This document shows positions 51,844 to 60,000 of a stretch of 64,000 bases of DNA, piece by piece; the first letter of the stretch is position 1; each line of letters starts with the position of its first letter. This stretch comes from Absicoccus intestinalis. GTDB taxonomy: Bacteria > Bacillota_I > Bacilli_A > Erysipelotrichales > Erysipelotrichaceae. A model generated the notes under the pieces. That model searched no databases and was not told the origin of the DNA. It saw only the letters and a program-made list of their open reading frames with translations. The translations under genes and the position numbers were made by a program. The DNA is taken from assembly GCF_033971885.1 (NCBI RefSeq), contig NZ_JALBUS010000005.1:84742-148741 (forward strand), read 5' to 3'.

Positions 51844-52821
51844 TTATATATTATTAACTCGCTTAGCAATCTCATCAATACAATCTTTGGCTTGTTCCAA
51901 TTGACCAATGCGATCAAAAAAGCCATGATCTAGCCCTTCATAATAAAGAACTTCTACTTTAGGCAATCGTTTTTCAAAAATCTCATTACAAATGCGATAG
52001 TAATCAAATTCGGCCTCAATCATCAATACTGGTGGGAAATGGGAAAGATCTTCTATATATAAAGGCGATATATTTGGATCTTTTACATCTTTCTGCTTCG
52101 GTACATACATTTTTTTCATATCCATCGAAAGATTTCGAAACCGATATAAACGATTCATGATACGATCTTTCTGTGTATCCGCCATTTCATAGAAATCATA
52201 ATTCCAATGGTATTCTGTCTCATCATAAGTTGCTACATCCAAGGCAGCATAGATCAAGATGCCATAATCAATGGCATGCTTTGTATCTTGAGCCATACAA
52301 CAAGTGGCTAAATTGCCTCCTGCACTATCCCCCATGATACAGATATGGTCATAACCTAATGTCTGGATCCAATCTAAAATGCCCATACAATCTTCAATGG
52401 CACCTGGAAACATCGTTTCCGGCGATAAGCGATATCCAATGGAAATCACCGTTGCCTCACTTGTTTGTGCCATGTATTTGCATTGCGCATCTTTGGATGC
52501 GATGGTCCCCGAAAGAAAACCACCACCATGAATATAATAAATCACATTTTTCTTATCGCCTGCCGTTTGATACATACGTACAGGAACATAATGATCGCTA
52601 ACCCAAATATTACGATCTAGAATATCTATAGGAACAGAGGAAATATCCTCACCCATTGCTAGGGTACTTCGAGCTCCCAATACCGATACCTCACTAGGGT
52701 CTGGATCATATCGATCATAAAAATCCTCGTGAATGATCTTTGGCAACTCACGCTCATAAACTTTCTTTTCGAAAGCATGGGCTCTTGTTTCTTCTAATTT
52801 TGGTTTAATGATCTTCTTCAT
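51844..52821 (-). CDS. HSL-type alpha/beta hydrolase (esterase)
   Basis: 325 residues. Oxyanion motif IHGGGFLSG, nucleophile elbow MGDSAGGN, an Asp in EAEFDYYR and the His in GLDHGFFD complete the triad. The substrate is probably a short-chain ester; it is co-transcribed with a SorC regulator and a mannose-type PTS, so an acylated sugar is possible. ATG 52821 lies nine bases after AGGAG; ATG 52830 overlaps the SorC stop but is too close to it. Confidence 0.85.
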   Translation of the reverse strand: MKKIIKPKLEETRAHAFEKKVYERELPKIIHEDFYDRYDPDPSEVSVLGARSTLAMGEDISSVPIDILDRNIWVSDHYVPVRMYQTAGDKKNVIYYIHGGGFLSGTIASKDAQCKYMAQTSEATVISIGYRLSPETMFPGAIEDCMGILDWIQTLGYDHICIMGDSAGGNLATCCMAQDTKHAIDYGILIYAALDVATYDETEYHWNYDFYEMADTQKDRIMNRLYRFRNLSMDMKKMYVPKQKDVKDPNISPLYIEDLSHFPPVLMIEAEFDYYRICNEIFEKRLPKVEVLYYEGLDHGFFDRIGQLEQAKDCIDEIAKRVNNI

Positions 52822-52826
52822 GTATT

Positions 52827-53816
52827 TCATTCTCCTAATAGATAACGAGCGGTTTGCGCATCGGTAATCAAGACATTGATATATTTTCCTGCCAATACCG
52901 CGCGAATCGCTTCATGCTTCTGTTTTCCATAGGCAACACCAGCTCGTATGGGAATTTTTACTAAGTCATCCAAACTTAAACTCATGATTTGAGAATCATA
53001 GTCTTGGGAAACCAACTGCCCATATTTATCAATCACATGCGACATAAATTCAGCTTGACCGCCTTGATTTTTTAATTCTTGAAATGTTTCTTTTGACACA
53101 TATCCCGATTGAATCAAGGTTGAATCCGATTCCAAATTACCAATTCCCATCATCGACAAATCAGCTTGTTGAAGTTGATTTATAAGATCCATGATGCTTG
53201 GTTCTTCCAACAAAGCCTCTCTCGTTTTCTTTGAAACATATAATGGACACAAGAAATTATAACTATTCGCATCTAATATCCGCGCAACTTCTTCTACAAT
53301 GAAATTGGAATACATCATACGTTTCTTTTTTGGAAATGTCAGTGAGATATTAGTTGATCCTTCGGATGGCAATATGACCACTTGATCTGTTTCTAAAAAT
53401 TTTATACGTGGATTTTGAGCCAAAGCTTCTGTCATTTGTTGCATCGTCGATCCTCGTGTTAAAGCAATTTTCATTGGATTCTTGATTTGACGCACTAAAA
53501 AATCTGAAGCATTCTTGGCAATTTCATCAGCTAACCGATCTTCTTGATTGGAATAAGCAATAATTACTTCTTTTAAGCCATATTTCTTTTCCAGTTGTGC
53601 TTCCAGATCATTTCCGGTACCCACAGGATAATTGATTTTGATTTCTATGATTCCTATATCTTTGGCTTTTGTTAATGCACGGGAAACGGTGGTTCTTGAA
53701 ATATTTAATTTTTCGGAAATTTGCTGTTGCGATAAGCCTTGTTTATAATGCATTTCCACCACACGAATAATAAAATTCTCTTCTTTCATCATATCTTTTC
53801 TTTCTAAACGATTCAT
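52827..53816 (-). CDS. SorC/DeoR-type sugar-binding transcriptional regulator (first)
   Basis: 329 residues. The N-terminal HTH is GLSQQQISEKLNISRTTVSR, followed by a SorC sugar-phosphate-binding domain (ALTRGSTMQQM, SMMGIGNLESD, RAGVAYGKQKHEAI, GKYINVLITD). It probably senses the sugar phosphate made by the neighbouring PTS. TATACT (complement 53824-53829) ends seven bases before this ATG, so a leaderless start is likely; ATG 53792 with a weak AGAAAG is the alternative. Confidence 0.88.
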   Translation of the reverse strand: MNRLERKDMMKEENFIIRVVEMHYKQGLSQQQISEKLNISRTTVSRALTKAKDIGIIEIKINYPVGTGNDLEAQLEKKYGLKEVIIAYSNQEDRLADEIAKNASDFLVRQIKNPMKIALTRGSTMQQMTEALAQNPRIKFLETDQVVILPSEGSTNISLTFPKKKRMMYSNFIVEEVARILDANSYNFLCPLYVSKKTREALLEEPSIMDLINQLQQADLSMMGIGNLESDSTLIQSGYVSKETFQELKNQGGQAEFMSHVIDKYGQLVSQDYDSQIMSLSLDDLVKIPIRAGVAYGKQKHEAIRAVLAGKYINVLITDAQTARYLLGE

Positions 53817-53858
53817 ATAATTAAGTATAAGATACTATTAATAAAATGAATATAAAAA

Positions 53859-54314
53859 TCAGTCATCATCTTCCTCATCAAAAAGGAACTTCTTCATATC
53901 GATTCGATCCACACTTTGCTTCCCATCGGCAATCAAAGATACGGACAAGTCGCTTCCCTTTAATGTTTTGCGCATGATGACTGCACTCAATAATACAGGC
54001 AAATTCATACCTGTAACAATTTCGATCATTTGGCCTGATTCTTGTACATATTGCAGCATTTGGTTACAAGGTGTACCACCAAATAAATCAACAAAAACGA
54101 TGCTTCCTTCTGGATAGGCTTCTAACTGAGAAACAATGGCTTGTCGATACACATTGACATCATCGCCAGGTTCTAAGGAAAATGCACTTAAATTGGATGC
54201 ATGTCCAGCCAGCATTTCTAAGGATTGCAATAAGCCAATGGCAAAGGGACCATGACTACATAAAATTAAACCAGGAATAACTGGATCCGTTGTTTCACTT
54301 TGATAAATTTTCAT
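53859..54314 (-). CDS. PTS mannose-family EIIA
   Basis: 151-residue EIIA-Man domain. LCSHGPFAIGLLQSLEML carries the phosphorylated His, and VFVDLFGGTPCNQ the conserved DLxGGTP motif. ATG 54314 has GAGGAGG eight bases upstream. Lies downstream of the IIC-IID fusion after an unusually long gap. Confidence 0.92.
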   Translation of the reverse strand: MKIYQSETTDPVIPGLILCSHGPFAIGLLQSLEMLAGHASNLSAFSLEPGDDVNVYRQAIVSQLEAYPEGSIVFVDLFGGTPCNQMLQYVQESGQMIEIVTGMNLPVLLSAVIMRKTLKGSDLSVSLIADGKQSVDRIDMKKFLFDEEDDD

Positions 54315-54670
54315 TTTCTTCCTCCTCAATATTAGGCAATATTCTTTTCTATATTTTGCTTGATACCGTCTCAAAATCGATATCCACCCTACGATGTCCC
54401 TAAAATTCACCCATCATGACCGAGCAAACTTTCTCTAATGTCCATCCAGGTGATATCTTTTCGTTGCTTCTTCGCATCTTTCAAATGGACCAACCTAAGC
54501 TATATACACCATGGCCCATGATGGATATAGTGTTATATTGCATAAAAACAGATTTGGATTCGCTGCTTTTCAGTTTTGTAAAGAAGCCGATACATATGTA
54601 TATTTGATGATTGAAATTTTGTACATCATGGTCCAAATTTCATTGATGCCTTTTGCACTTTTTTGTGAAA
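54315..54670. other. gap between IIC-IID and IIA genes
   Basis: About 355 bases in an otherwise tight PTS operon. Two overlapping plus-strand frames (54416-54607 and 54511-54717) have no ribosome site and share no recognisable family; they may be debris or chance. No promoter with a good -35 is obvious for the IIA gene. Confidence 0.4.
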
Positions 54671-54696
54671 ATTGGGATCTTTCTAAAGATCCCAAT
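54671..54696 (-). terminator. hairpin after the IIC-IID gene
   Basis: ATTGGGATCTTT/AAAGATCCCAAT stem followed on the minus strand by TTTTCAC. It may reduce readthrough into the IIA gene. Confidence 0.6.
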
Positions 54697-54699
54697 TCA

Positions 54700-56337
54700 T
54701 TAAGCAATAATTCCTAAACAACCCAGTGCTAGAGAGATTAACGTCGTTATAATGGTCGCTTTAAAGTAATTGCGATCCTTGGATAACATCTTCCATAATA
54801 AACTAACAACGATCAATGGTAAGATACCGGGTAAAATAGAATCGAAAATGGATTGTACAGATGTCGAGTAGGTACCCGTTACGATTTTTAGAGGTGTGTT
54901 AACAGTAACGTATGTGGAAGTCAATCCACCCATCATGAATAAACCAAGAATACTAGCTCCAGCAATGATAACATTGACCAAACCAGAACGTAACATATTT
55001 TCTGCAAACGAATAGCCATATGTATAACATTTTTTTGTTAAGATATAACCAATCGCAAAGCAGATCACACTCAAACAAACAATTGGGCCAATGCCACCTA
55101 ATGGATTTCCTTTTTTTGCCAATGGCAAGAATAGGCCAATAAATAAATACATCAAAGTAGACCATGAAATGGTATCACCAATACCTGCTAGTGGACCCAT
55201 CAAACCTGTTTTCAAATTGACAATAGTTTCTCCTGGAATGGCATCATAACTTTGAGATTTCTTTTCTTCCATAGCCAAAGACAATCCCAAAATAGGACCA
55301 CCACCCCAATGAGCTTCTGTATTAAAAAAGGTCATATGACGTTTTAATGCTTCGATCAATTTTGGTTTATCTTCTTTTTTGGGATAGAATTTATGTAAAG
55401 GGCCTGCCATTGCTGAAGCAAACATAGGTGCTTGCATTCGTTCAAAACTATGACCAACTTCGGCAAATACCCACCATTTGGTCCATGCTTTTAAGAGATC
55501 TTTATTCGTTAGCATCTGTGTAGATGGTGTTAACTCTTCGTTTTGCTCGTCTTCCTCTTCTTCGTCGTCATCCTCTTCATCGACAGTACGTAGATATTCA
55601 TTTTTCGTAAAGGTCAAATATAAGAAGACTAAGAATAAGCCAATCAATAGCAAGGGCATCGTACCCATCTTAGAGTATTGTACAAGGAAAAAACCGGCCA
55701 AGAAAAAGGGAATATATTTTTTCTTTCCAATTAAATTAGCAATGATCGCAAAACCAACAGCTGGCAAACAAGCTCCCATTGCTGTTAAGCCATTGCTTAA
55801 CCAATTTGGAATGCTATTTAAGATTTGTTTCATAGTTCCTGAACCAAAATATAAAGCCAAGAAGACCAACACGCCAAATACAGCCCAACGAATAATACCT
55901 GGAATCATCACACCCCAAGTGAATATGCCGCTGGTATCACCATCTTCGGCTTTGGAATCGGCTTTTTCAGCAAAAAAGCCATTCCATAAATACACTAAAT
56001 TGGAAATTTGTACGCCTAACAAAGCCACAGGCACGGCTAAGGCGATGGCTGCATTGGTATTCAAATTCGAAGCAATCGCAATAGGAATCGCAATATAAGC
56101 GGCCAGACATGGATCTGATGGTTGATTTCCACCAGCCGCAATGACACCTAAATAAATTAATTGAATGGTTGCTCCAATCATCATGGCTTGTTGCATGTTC
56201 CCCATCACAGCGCCAACAATCACAGCATTAAAAATAACGGTATTGTACATGAAGGCGCCTGGTGTGTATGGCATACAACATTTCGCAAATCCACAAAAGA
56301 AGCCCAGTAATATAGCTTGCACGAATGTAATTGTCAT
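54700..56337 (-). CDS. PTS mannose-family EIIC-EIID fusion
   Basis: 545 residues. The IIC part (1-250) has the IIC-Man/Sor helices and the segment MIGATIQLIYLG...GGNQPSDP. An acidic linker at 253-268 (TVDEEDDDEEEEDEQ) is followed by a complete IID part from about 276, with FAEVGHSFERMQAP, HMTFFNTEAHWGGG and GLMGPLAGIGDTISW. IIC and IID are usually separate proteins. Forms the membrane channel for an unidentified sugar or polyol. Confidence 0.92.
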   Translation of the reverse strand: MTITFVQAILLGFFCGFAKCCMPYTPGAFMYNTVIFNAVIVGAVMGNMQQAMMIGATIQLIYLGVIAAGGNQPSDPCLAAYIAIPIAIASNLNTNAAIALAVPVALLGVQISNLVYLWNGFFAEKADSKAEDGDTSGIFTWGVMIPGIIRWAVFGVLVFLALYFGSGTMKQILNSIPNWLSNGLTAMGACLPAVGFAIIANLIGKKKYIPFFLAGFFLVQYSKMGTMPLLLIGLFLVFLYLTFTKNEYLRTVDEEDDDEEEEDEQNEELTPSTQMLTNKDLLKAWTKWWVFAEVGHSFERMQAPMFASAMAGPLHKFYPKKEDKPKLIEALKRHMTFFNTEAHWGGGPILGLSLAMEEKKSQSYDAIPGETIVNLKTGLMGPLAGIGDTISWSTLMYLFIGLFLPLAKKGNPLGGIGPIVCLSVICFAIGYILTKKCYTYGYSFAENMLRSGLVNVIIAGASILGLFMMGGLTSTYVTVNTPLKIVTGTYSTSVQSIFDSILPGILPLIVVSLLWKMLSKDRNYFKATIITTLISLALGCLGIIA

Positions 56338-56359
56338 TTTCTCTTCTCCTTTATCATCT

Positions 56360-56857
56360 TCACTTTAAATCTGGGAATGTTTTCTTTAAGATCGTCAAAG
56401 ATTCTTTCTTATCGGTTGGTTGCATCTGAAAATACAATTTCATCCCTGATTTTTCCAGATCCAACAACGTTTGGGCTTCAGATTGATCCAAACCAAGTTG
56501 TTTATAGACTTGTTTTCGATCATTGATGATAGCCATTTGTCCAATAGACACTTCCTCAAAAACCAAGCCTTTTTCTTGGCATTCTTTGATTTGTTTAACA
56601 TCACGGAACAACACAAAAACATTATAGGGACCAAATTTATTCTTATTCCAAACTTCAACAGCTTTATCAACCGAGTAAATATTCACTTTCAAATCGGATG
56701 GAGCCGCAAACTTCAAAATATTTTTTTGCATCTTATCTTTTGCTACGGCATTATCAATCACAACAATCTTTTGAGCATCAAATACTTTTACCCATTGAGT
56801 AACAACTTGTCCATGAATCAATCGATCATCGACACGTACTGCTAATTTTTTTGCCAT
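56360..56857 (-). CDS. PTS mannose/sorbose-family EIIB
   Basis: 165 residues. VRVDDRLIHGQVVTQWV carries the phosphohistidine (residue 15) and is the family signature; FRDVKQIKECQEKG and a C-terminal LYFQMQPTDK follow. First gene of the PTS operon, with AGGAGG upstream. Confidence 0.94.
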   Translation of the reverse strand: MAKKLAVRVDDRLIHGQVVTQWVKVFDAQKIVVIDNAVAKDKMQKNILKFAAPSDLKVNIYSVDKAVEVWNKNKFGPYNVFVLFRDVKQIKECQEKGLVFEEVSIGQMAIINDRKQVYKQLGLDQSEAQTLLDLEKSGMKLYFQMQPTDKKESLTILKKTFPDLK

Positions 56858-56884
56858 GTTACCTCCTTATGGTCATTTTTTCCT

Positions 56885-56898
56885 ATATTTGCAAATAT
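56885..56898. promoter_or_regulatory. palindrome between the PTS promoter and EIIB
   Basis: ATATTTGCAAATAT is a perfect 14-base palindrome in the leader. GCAAATAT recurs at about 56975. Candidate site for a SorC regulator. Confidence 0.4.
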
Positions 56899-56915
56899 GT
56901 TCTTTAACCAGTGTT

Positions 56916-56945
56916 ATTGTACTCACTTCCTAATCTGGTTGTCAA
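56916..56945 (-). promoter_or_regulatory. PTS operon promoter
   Basis: Minus-strand TTGACA (56940-56945), 18 bases, TACAAT (56916-56921). Confidence 0.7.
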
Positions 56946-57174
56946 TATAAAAAAGAGTCTTTTTTTCTTTATAACGCAAATATTTTCACACCGACCTAAT
57001 TATATAAATAAAATCATTATATATTTTATTTTGAAAATATATATAATTATATTTATTTCCGTTTTTAATATACGTTTATAATTACTTTTGTAATAATATA
57101 CAATTATTAATTGCTTTTTTGCGTTATTTTTAACATCTTTTATAATTTATTGTTAATATTATCGCATTTTTATA

Positions 57175-57203
57175 TTGACTTATTAAATATCCCTACATAT
57201 AAT
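57175..57203 (+). promoter_or_regulatory. promoter of the dehydrogenase-isomerase fusion
   Basis: TTGACT (57175-57180), 17 bases, TATAAT (57198-57203), in an AT-rich divergent region. Confidence 0.8.
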
Positions 57204-57264
57204 GAAATCGTAAAAATGATACAGAAATAAAAATACATTTCATTTATCTCAAGGAGGGTTCGTT

Positions 57265-58941
57265 ATGAAAGACATTCTAAAAATGGATATCAGTGAAATG
57301 GTTGATTTGGACTTTGATTGTTCATGTGGGAAACATCATACATTCCCTGTCCATGACATCGACATTAAAAAAGGAGCCATCAATGATCTACCAAAAATAG
57401 CAGCTCCTTTCAAAGATTCTTCGATCTTGGTCGTATTTGACAACAACACCTACGAAGTAGCTGGTAAAAAAGCGGTCGAATTATTAAAAGCAAACGGCTT
57501 CAAACATGTTAAAGAATTATTATTTGATGTTGGCGACGATATTCTTTTGCCTGATGAAAAAACATTAGGACGTATCGTACAAGAAGAAGATCTGGACTGC
57601 AAACTGGTGATTGGTGTCGGATCCGGTGTAATCAACGATTCTTGCAAATTTGTTACTTCTCGTACCAAATTACCATACATCATTGTAGCCACTGCACCTT
57701 CCATGGATGGATATGTAGCGGATGGAGCCCCAATCATTTCCCATGGCTACAAATATTCTCCTCTTGCCCATTTGACCTATGGTTTGATTGGTGATACCGA
57801 CATCTTAAAAACCGCACCCCAAGATTTGATCCAAGCGGGTTTTGGCGATGTAGTTGGCAAGATCACCGCATTGACCGATTGGGATCTAGCCGTCAAAGCC
57901 AATGGCGATGACCGCTGTGACACTTGTGTCCAATTGGTCGATAAAGCGCTCGATAAATGTTTCTCTAGCGTAGAAGGCTTGCCAAAACGCGATCCCGAAG
58001 CTTTAGGAAATTTAATGGAGGCTTTGACCATCAGTGGTGTTGCCATGGGCCTTGTCAATATTTCTCGCCCCGCCTCTGGAGCTGAACATATGTTGTCCCA
58101 TTATTGGGAAATGGATTTCATCGCTCGGGGCTTGAATCCCAATCATCATGGCATTCAAGTCGGTGTCGCAACACCAGTTATTGCTCGTATTTTTGAATTA
58201 TGTGAAGATATCTTACCGGCTGGAGTAATGGATTGGTGTGCTTCTCCTGAAGAAATCCGAGCTTTATTGAAAAAAGGCGGGGCTCCTACTTCACCAAAAG
58301 AGATTGGAATTGAAAAAGATTTGTTCCATCGTAGCATTTTGGAAGGCTATAAAGTACGGCCTCGCTACTCCATCTTACAATTCGCCAAAGATCATGGACG
58401 CTTAGAAATCATTGCCGATGTATTAACCGAAGAAATTTATGGCAATGCAGAAAATATCGATTATTCATCATTATTTAATAAGGAGGAAAGAAAGATGAAA
58501 ATTGCTTTTGGATGTGACCCGAATGCCACGACTTTTAAGAAAGAATTAATGGAATTCACAAAAGAACTGGGATATGACGTTGTCGATTATGGCAGTGATG
58601 ATCCCATCTATGCCAACGTAGCCTTCAAAGTAGCCAAAGATGTGGCTAATCATACTTGTGATCGTGGCATCTTATTATGTGGAACGGGAATTGGTGTATC
58701 CATTGCTGCCAATAAAGTGAAAGGCGCTTATGCTGCATGTATCCATGATGTGTATCAAGCCCAACGTGCCGAATTGTCGAACAACGCCAACATCATTACA
58801 ATGGGAAGTCAGATCATTGGCATCAACTTGGCCAAAGAATTAGTGAAAGAATATTTATCTTGTACTTTTGATACAAATAGTCGTTCCATGCCAAAAGTAC
58901 AACGCATCATCAATTACGAAAACGAATCGATTTCTGCTTGA
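57265..58941 (+). CDS. AraM/glycerol-1-phosphate dehydrogenase-like domain fused to RpiB-type isomerase
   Basis: 558 residues in two enzymes. Residues 1 to about 405 form an iron-alcohol-dehydrogenase-type polyol-phosphate dehydrogenase (VIGVGSGVINDSCKFV, ATAPSMDGYVADGAP, GFGDVVGK, RPASGAEHMLSHYWE, HGIQVGVAT). Residues 411-558 form a complete RpiB/LacAB isomerase (IAFGCDPNATTFK, CGTGIGVSIAANK). The join, FNKEERK, is a translated Shine-Dalgarno sequence. Likely route: polyol phosphate to ketose phosphate to aldose phosphate. AAGGAGG precedes the first ATG. Confidence 0.88.
   Translation: MKDILKMDISEMVDLDFDCSCGKHHTFPVHDIDIKKGAINDLPKIAAPFKDSSILVVFDNNTYEVAGKKAVELLKANGFKHVKELLFDVGDDILLPDEKTLGRIVQEEDLDCKLVIGVGSGVINDSCKFVTSRTKLPYIIVATAPSMDGYVADGAPIISHGYKYSPLAHLTYGLIGDTDILKTAPQDLIQAGFGDVVGKITALTDWDLAVKANGDDRCDTCVQLVDKALDKCFSSVEGLPKRDPEALGNLMEALTISGVAMGLVNISRPASGAEHMLSHYWEMDFIARGLNPNHHGIQVGVATPVIARIFELCEDILPAGVMDWCASPEEIRALLKKGGAPTSPKEIGIEKDLFHRSILEGYKVRPRYSILQFAKDHGRLEIIADVLTEEIYGNAENIDYSSLFNKEERKMKIAFGCDPNATTFKKELMEFTKELGYDVVDYGSDDPIYANVAFKVAKDVANHTCDRGILLCGTGIGVSIAANKVKGAYAACIHDVYQAQRAELSNNANIITMGSQIIGINLAKELVKEYLSCTFDTNSRSMPKVQRIINYENESISA
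58482..58497 (+). promoter_or_regulatory. internal ribosome binding site and ATG for stand-alone RpiB
   Basis: AAGGAGGA followed by AAGAAAG and ATG (58495). Starting here gives a 148-residue protein, the normal RpiB length, so the isomerase may also be made alone. Confidence 0.7.
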
Positions 58942-58951
58942 TCAATCGTAG

Positions 58952-58977
58952 AGGAGAGTTCAACTCTCCTTTTTTTA
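58952..58977 (+). terminator. terminator of the fusion gene
   Basis: AGGAGAGTT-C-AACTCTCCT followed by a T-run. Confidence 0.85.
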
Positions 58978-59006
58978 TTGTTTGATATTCGATAATTTCG
59001 TATAAT
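58978..59006 (+). promoter_or_regulatory. promoter of the second SorC gene
   Basis: TTGTTT, 17 bases, TATAAT (59001-59006), about 24 bases before the start codon. Confidence 0.65.
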
Positions 59007-59029
59007 TTCTTTAAAAAGGAAGTGTCCGC

Positions 59030-59983
59030 ATGAAAAAAGTGGTAGATGATATTCGCTTGATGACAAAAATTAGCGATATGTATTATAACCAAGGCATCAA
59101 TAAACAAGATATTGCCAAACAACTGCAAATTTCTCGTCCCATCGTGATTCGCATGTTGAAATCAGCACAAGACCTTGGTATTGTTGACATTCATATTCGG
59201 AATTTAGATTTGATTCATCATTGGGATCTAGAAAATGAATTACAGAAAAAATTTGATTTGAAAGAAGTCATCATCGTTGACCAACAACCAACTTCGGAAG
59301 CTTTGAAACAATCTTTAGGAAAAACCGCTTGTCAATATCTTCACTACAACATCAAAGATCAAGATACCATTGGCATTTCCATGGGAAGTACGCTTTATTA
59401 TATGATTGAAGCTATGCAACCCATTCAAAAAGACGTCACCATTGTTCCTTTGATTGGCGGACAAGGAACCGTTGCCAACAATCTTCACTCCAATTCTTTG
59501 GCTCATGTCATGGCTGATCGATTGAGTGGGCAAGCCATATCCTTGCTTGCTCCGGCCCGTGTAGCCAATCGTCAGCTGCAGCAAGGCCTACTGAAAGAAG
59601 AAAGCATTGCCTCGGTATTGACCTATGGCAATCATTTGGATATTGCGATCGTTGGTATTGGTTATCCCAACGAAAAAGAATCTTCGATCATGGCGACGGG
59701 TAACTATAAAGAAAACGAAGTTGAAGAACTATTAAACAAAAAGGTAGCTGGTGAAGTAAACATGCAGTTTTATGATATCGAAGGCAAAACCGCCCCCTAT
59801 AAATCCTATAACAATGTGGTCGGTGTCAATATTCACAAGCTAAGAAAAGTTCCTCTTTCCATTGGCATTGGTGGTGGCATAAAAAAAGCCAATGCCATCA
59901 AAGGTGCCATTGCCGGAAAATACATCAATGTTTTGATCACCGACATAACTTGTGCTCAAAAACTCATCGATGGCGAATCCTAA
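59030..59983 (+). CDS. SorC/DeoR-type sugar-binding transcriptional regulator (second)
   Basis: 317 residues. HTH GINKQDIAKQLQISRPIVIR, then the SorC effector domain (GISMGSTLYYM, PLIGGQGT, VGIGYPNEKES, GKYINVLITDI). The shared C-terminal GKYINVLITD links it to the first SorC protein. Lies behind the fusion gene with its own promoter; it probably governs the fusion gene, the PTS operon or both. Ribosome site AAAGGAAGTG. Confidence 0.88.
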   Translation: MKKVVDDIRLMTKISDMYYNQGINKQDIAKQLQISRPIVIRMLKSAQDLGIVDIHIRNLDLIHHWDLENELQKKFDLKEVIIVDQQPTSEALKQSLGKTACQYLHYNIKDQDTIGISMGSTLYYMIEAMQPIQKDVTIVPLIGGQGTVANNLHSNSLAHVMADRLSGQAISLLAPARVANRQLQQGLLKEESIASVLTYGNHLDIAIVGIGYPNEKESSIMATGNYKENEVEELLNKKVAGEVNMQFYDIEGKTAPYKSYNNVVGVNIHKLRKVPLSIGIGGGIKKANAIKGAIAGKYINVLITDITCAQKLIDGES

Positions 59984-60000
59984 GATCCGCCATCTTTTTT
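59969..60000 (+). terminator. terminator of the second SorC gene
   Basis: GATGGCG...CGCCATC stem over the stop codon, then TTTTTTT. Confidence 0.8.

Noticed and set aside
51597..51857. 86-codon plus-strand frame upstream of mtlA
   Set aside because: Extremely rich in I, L, Y and F, without a ribosome site, and it overlaps the esterase gene end.
54416..54717. Two overlapping plus-strand frames in the gap between PTS IIC-IID and IIA
   Set aside because: No ribosome site, no recognisable domain, and neither is complete; possible debris at most.
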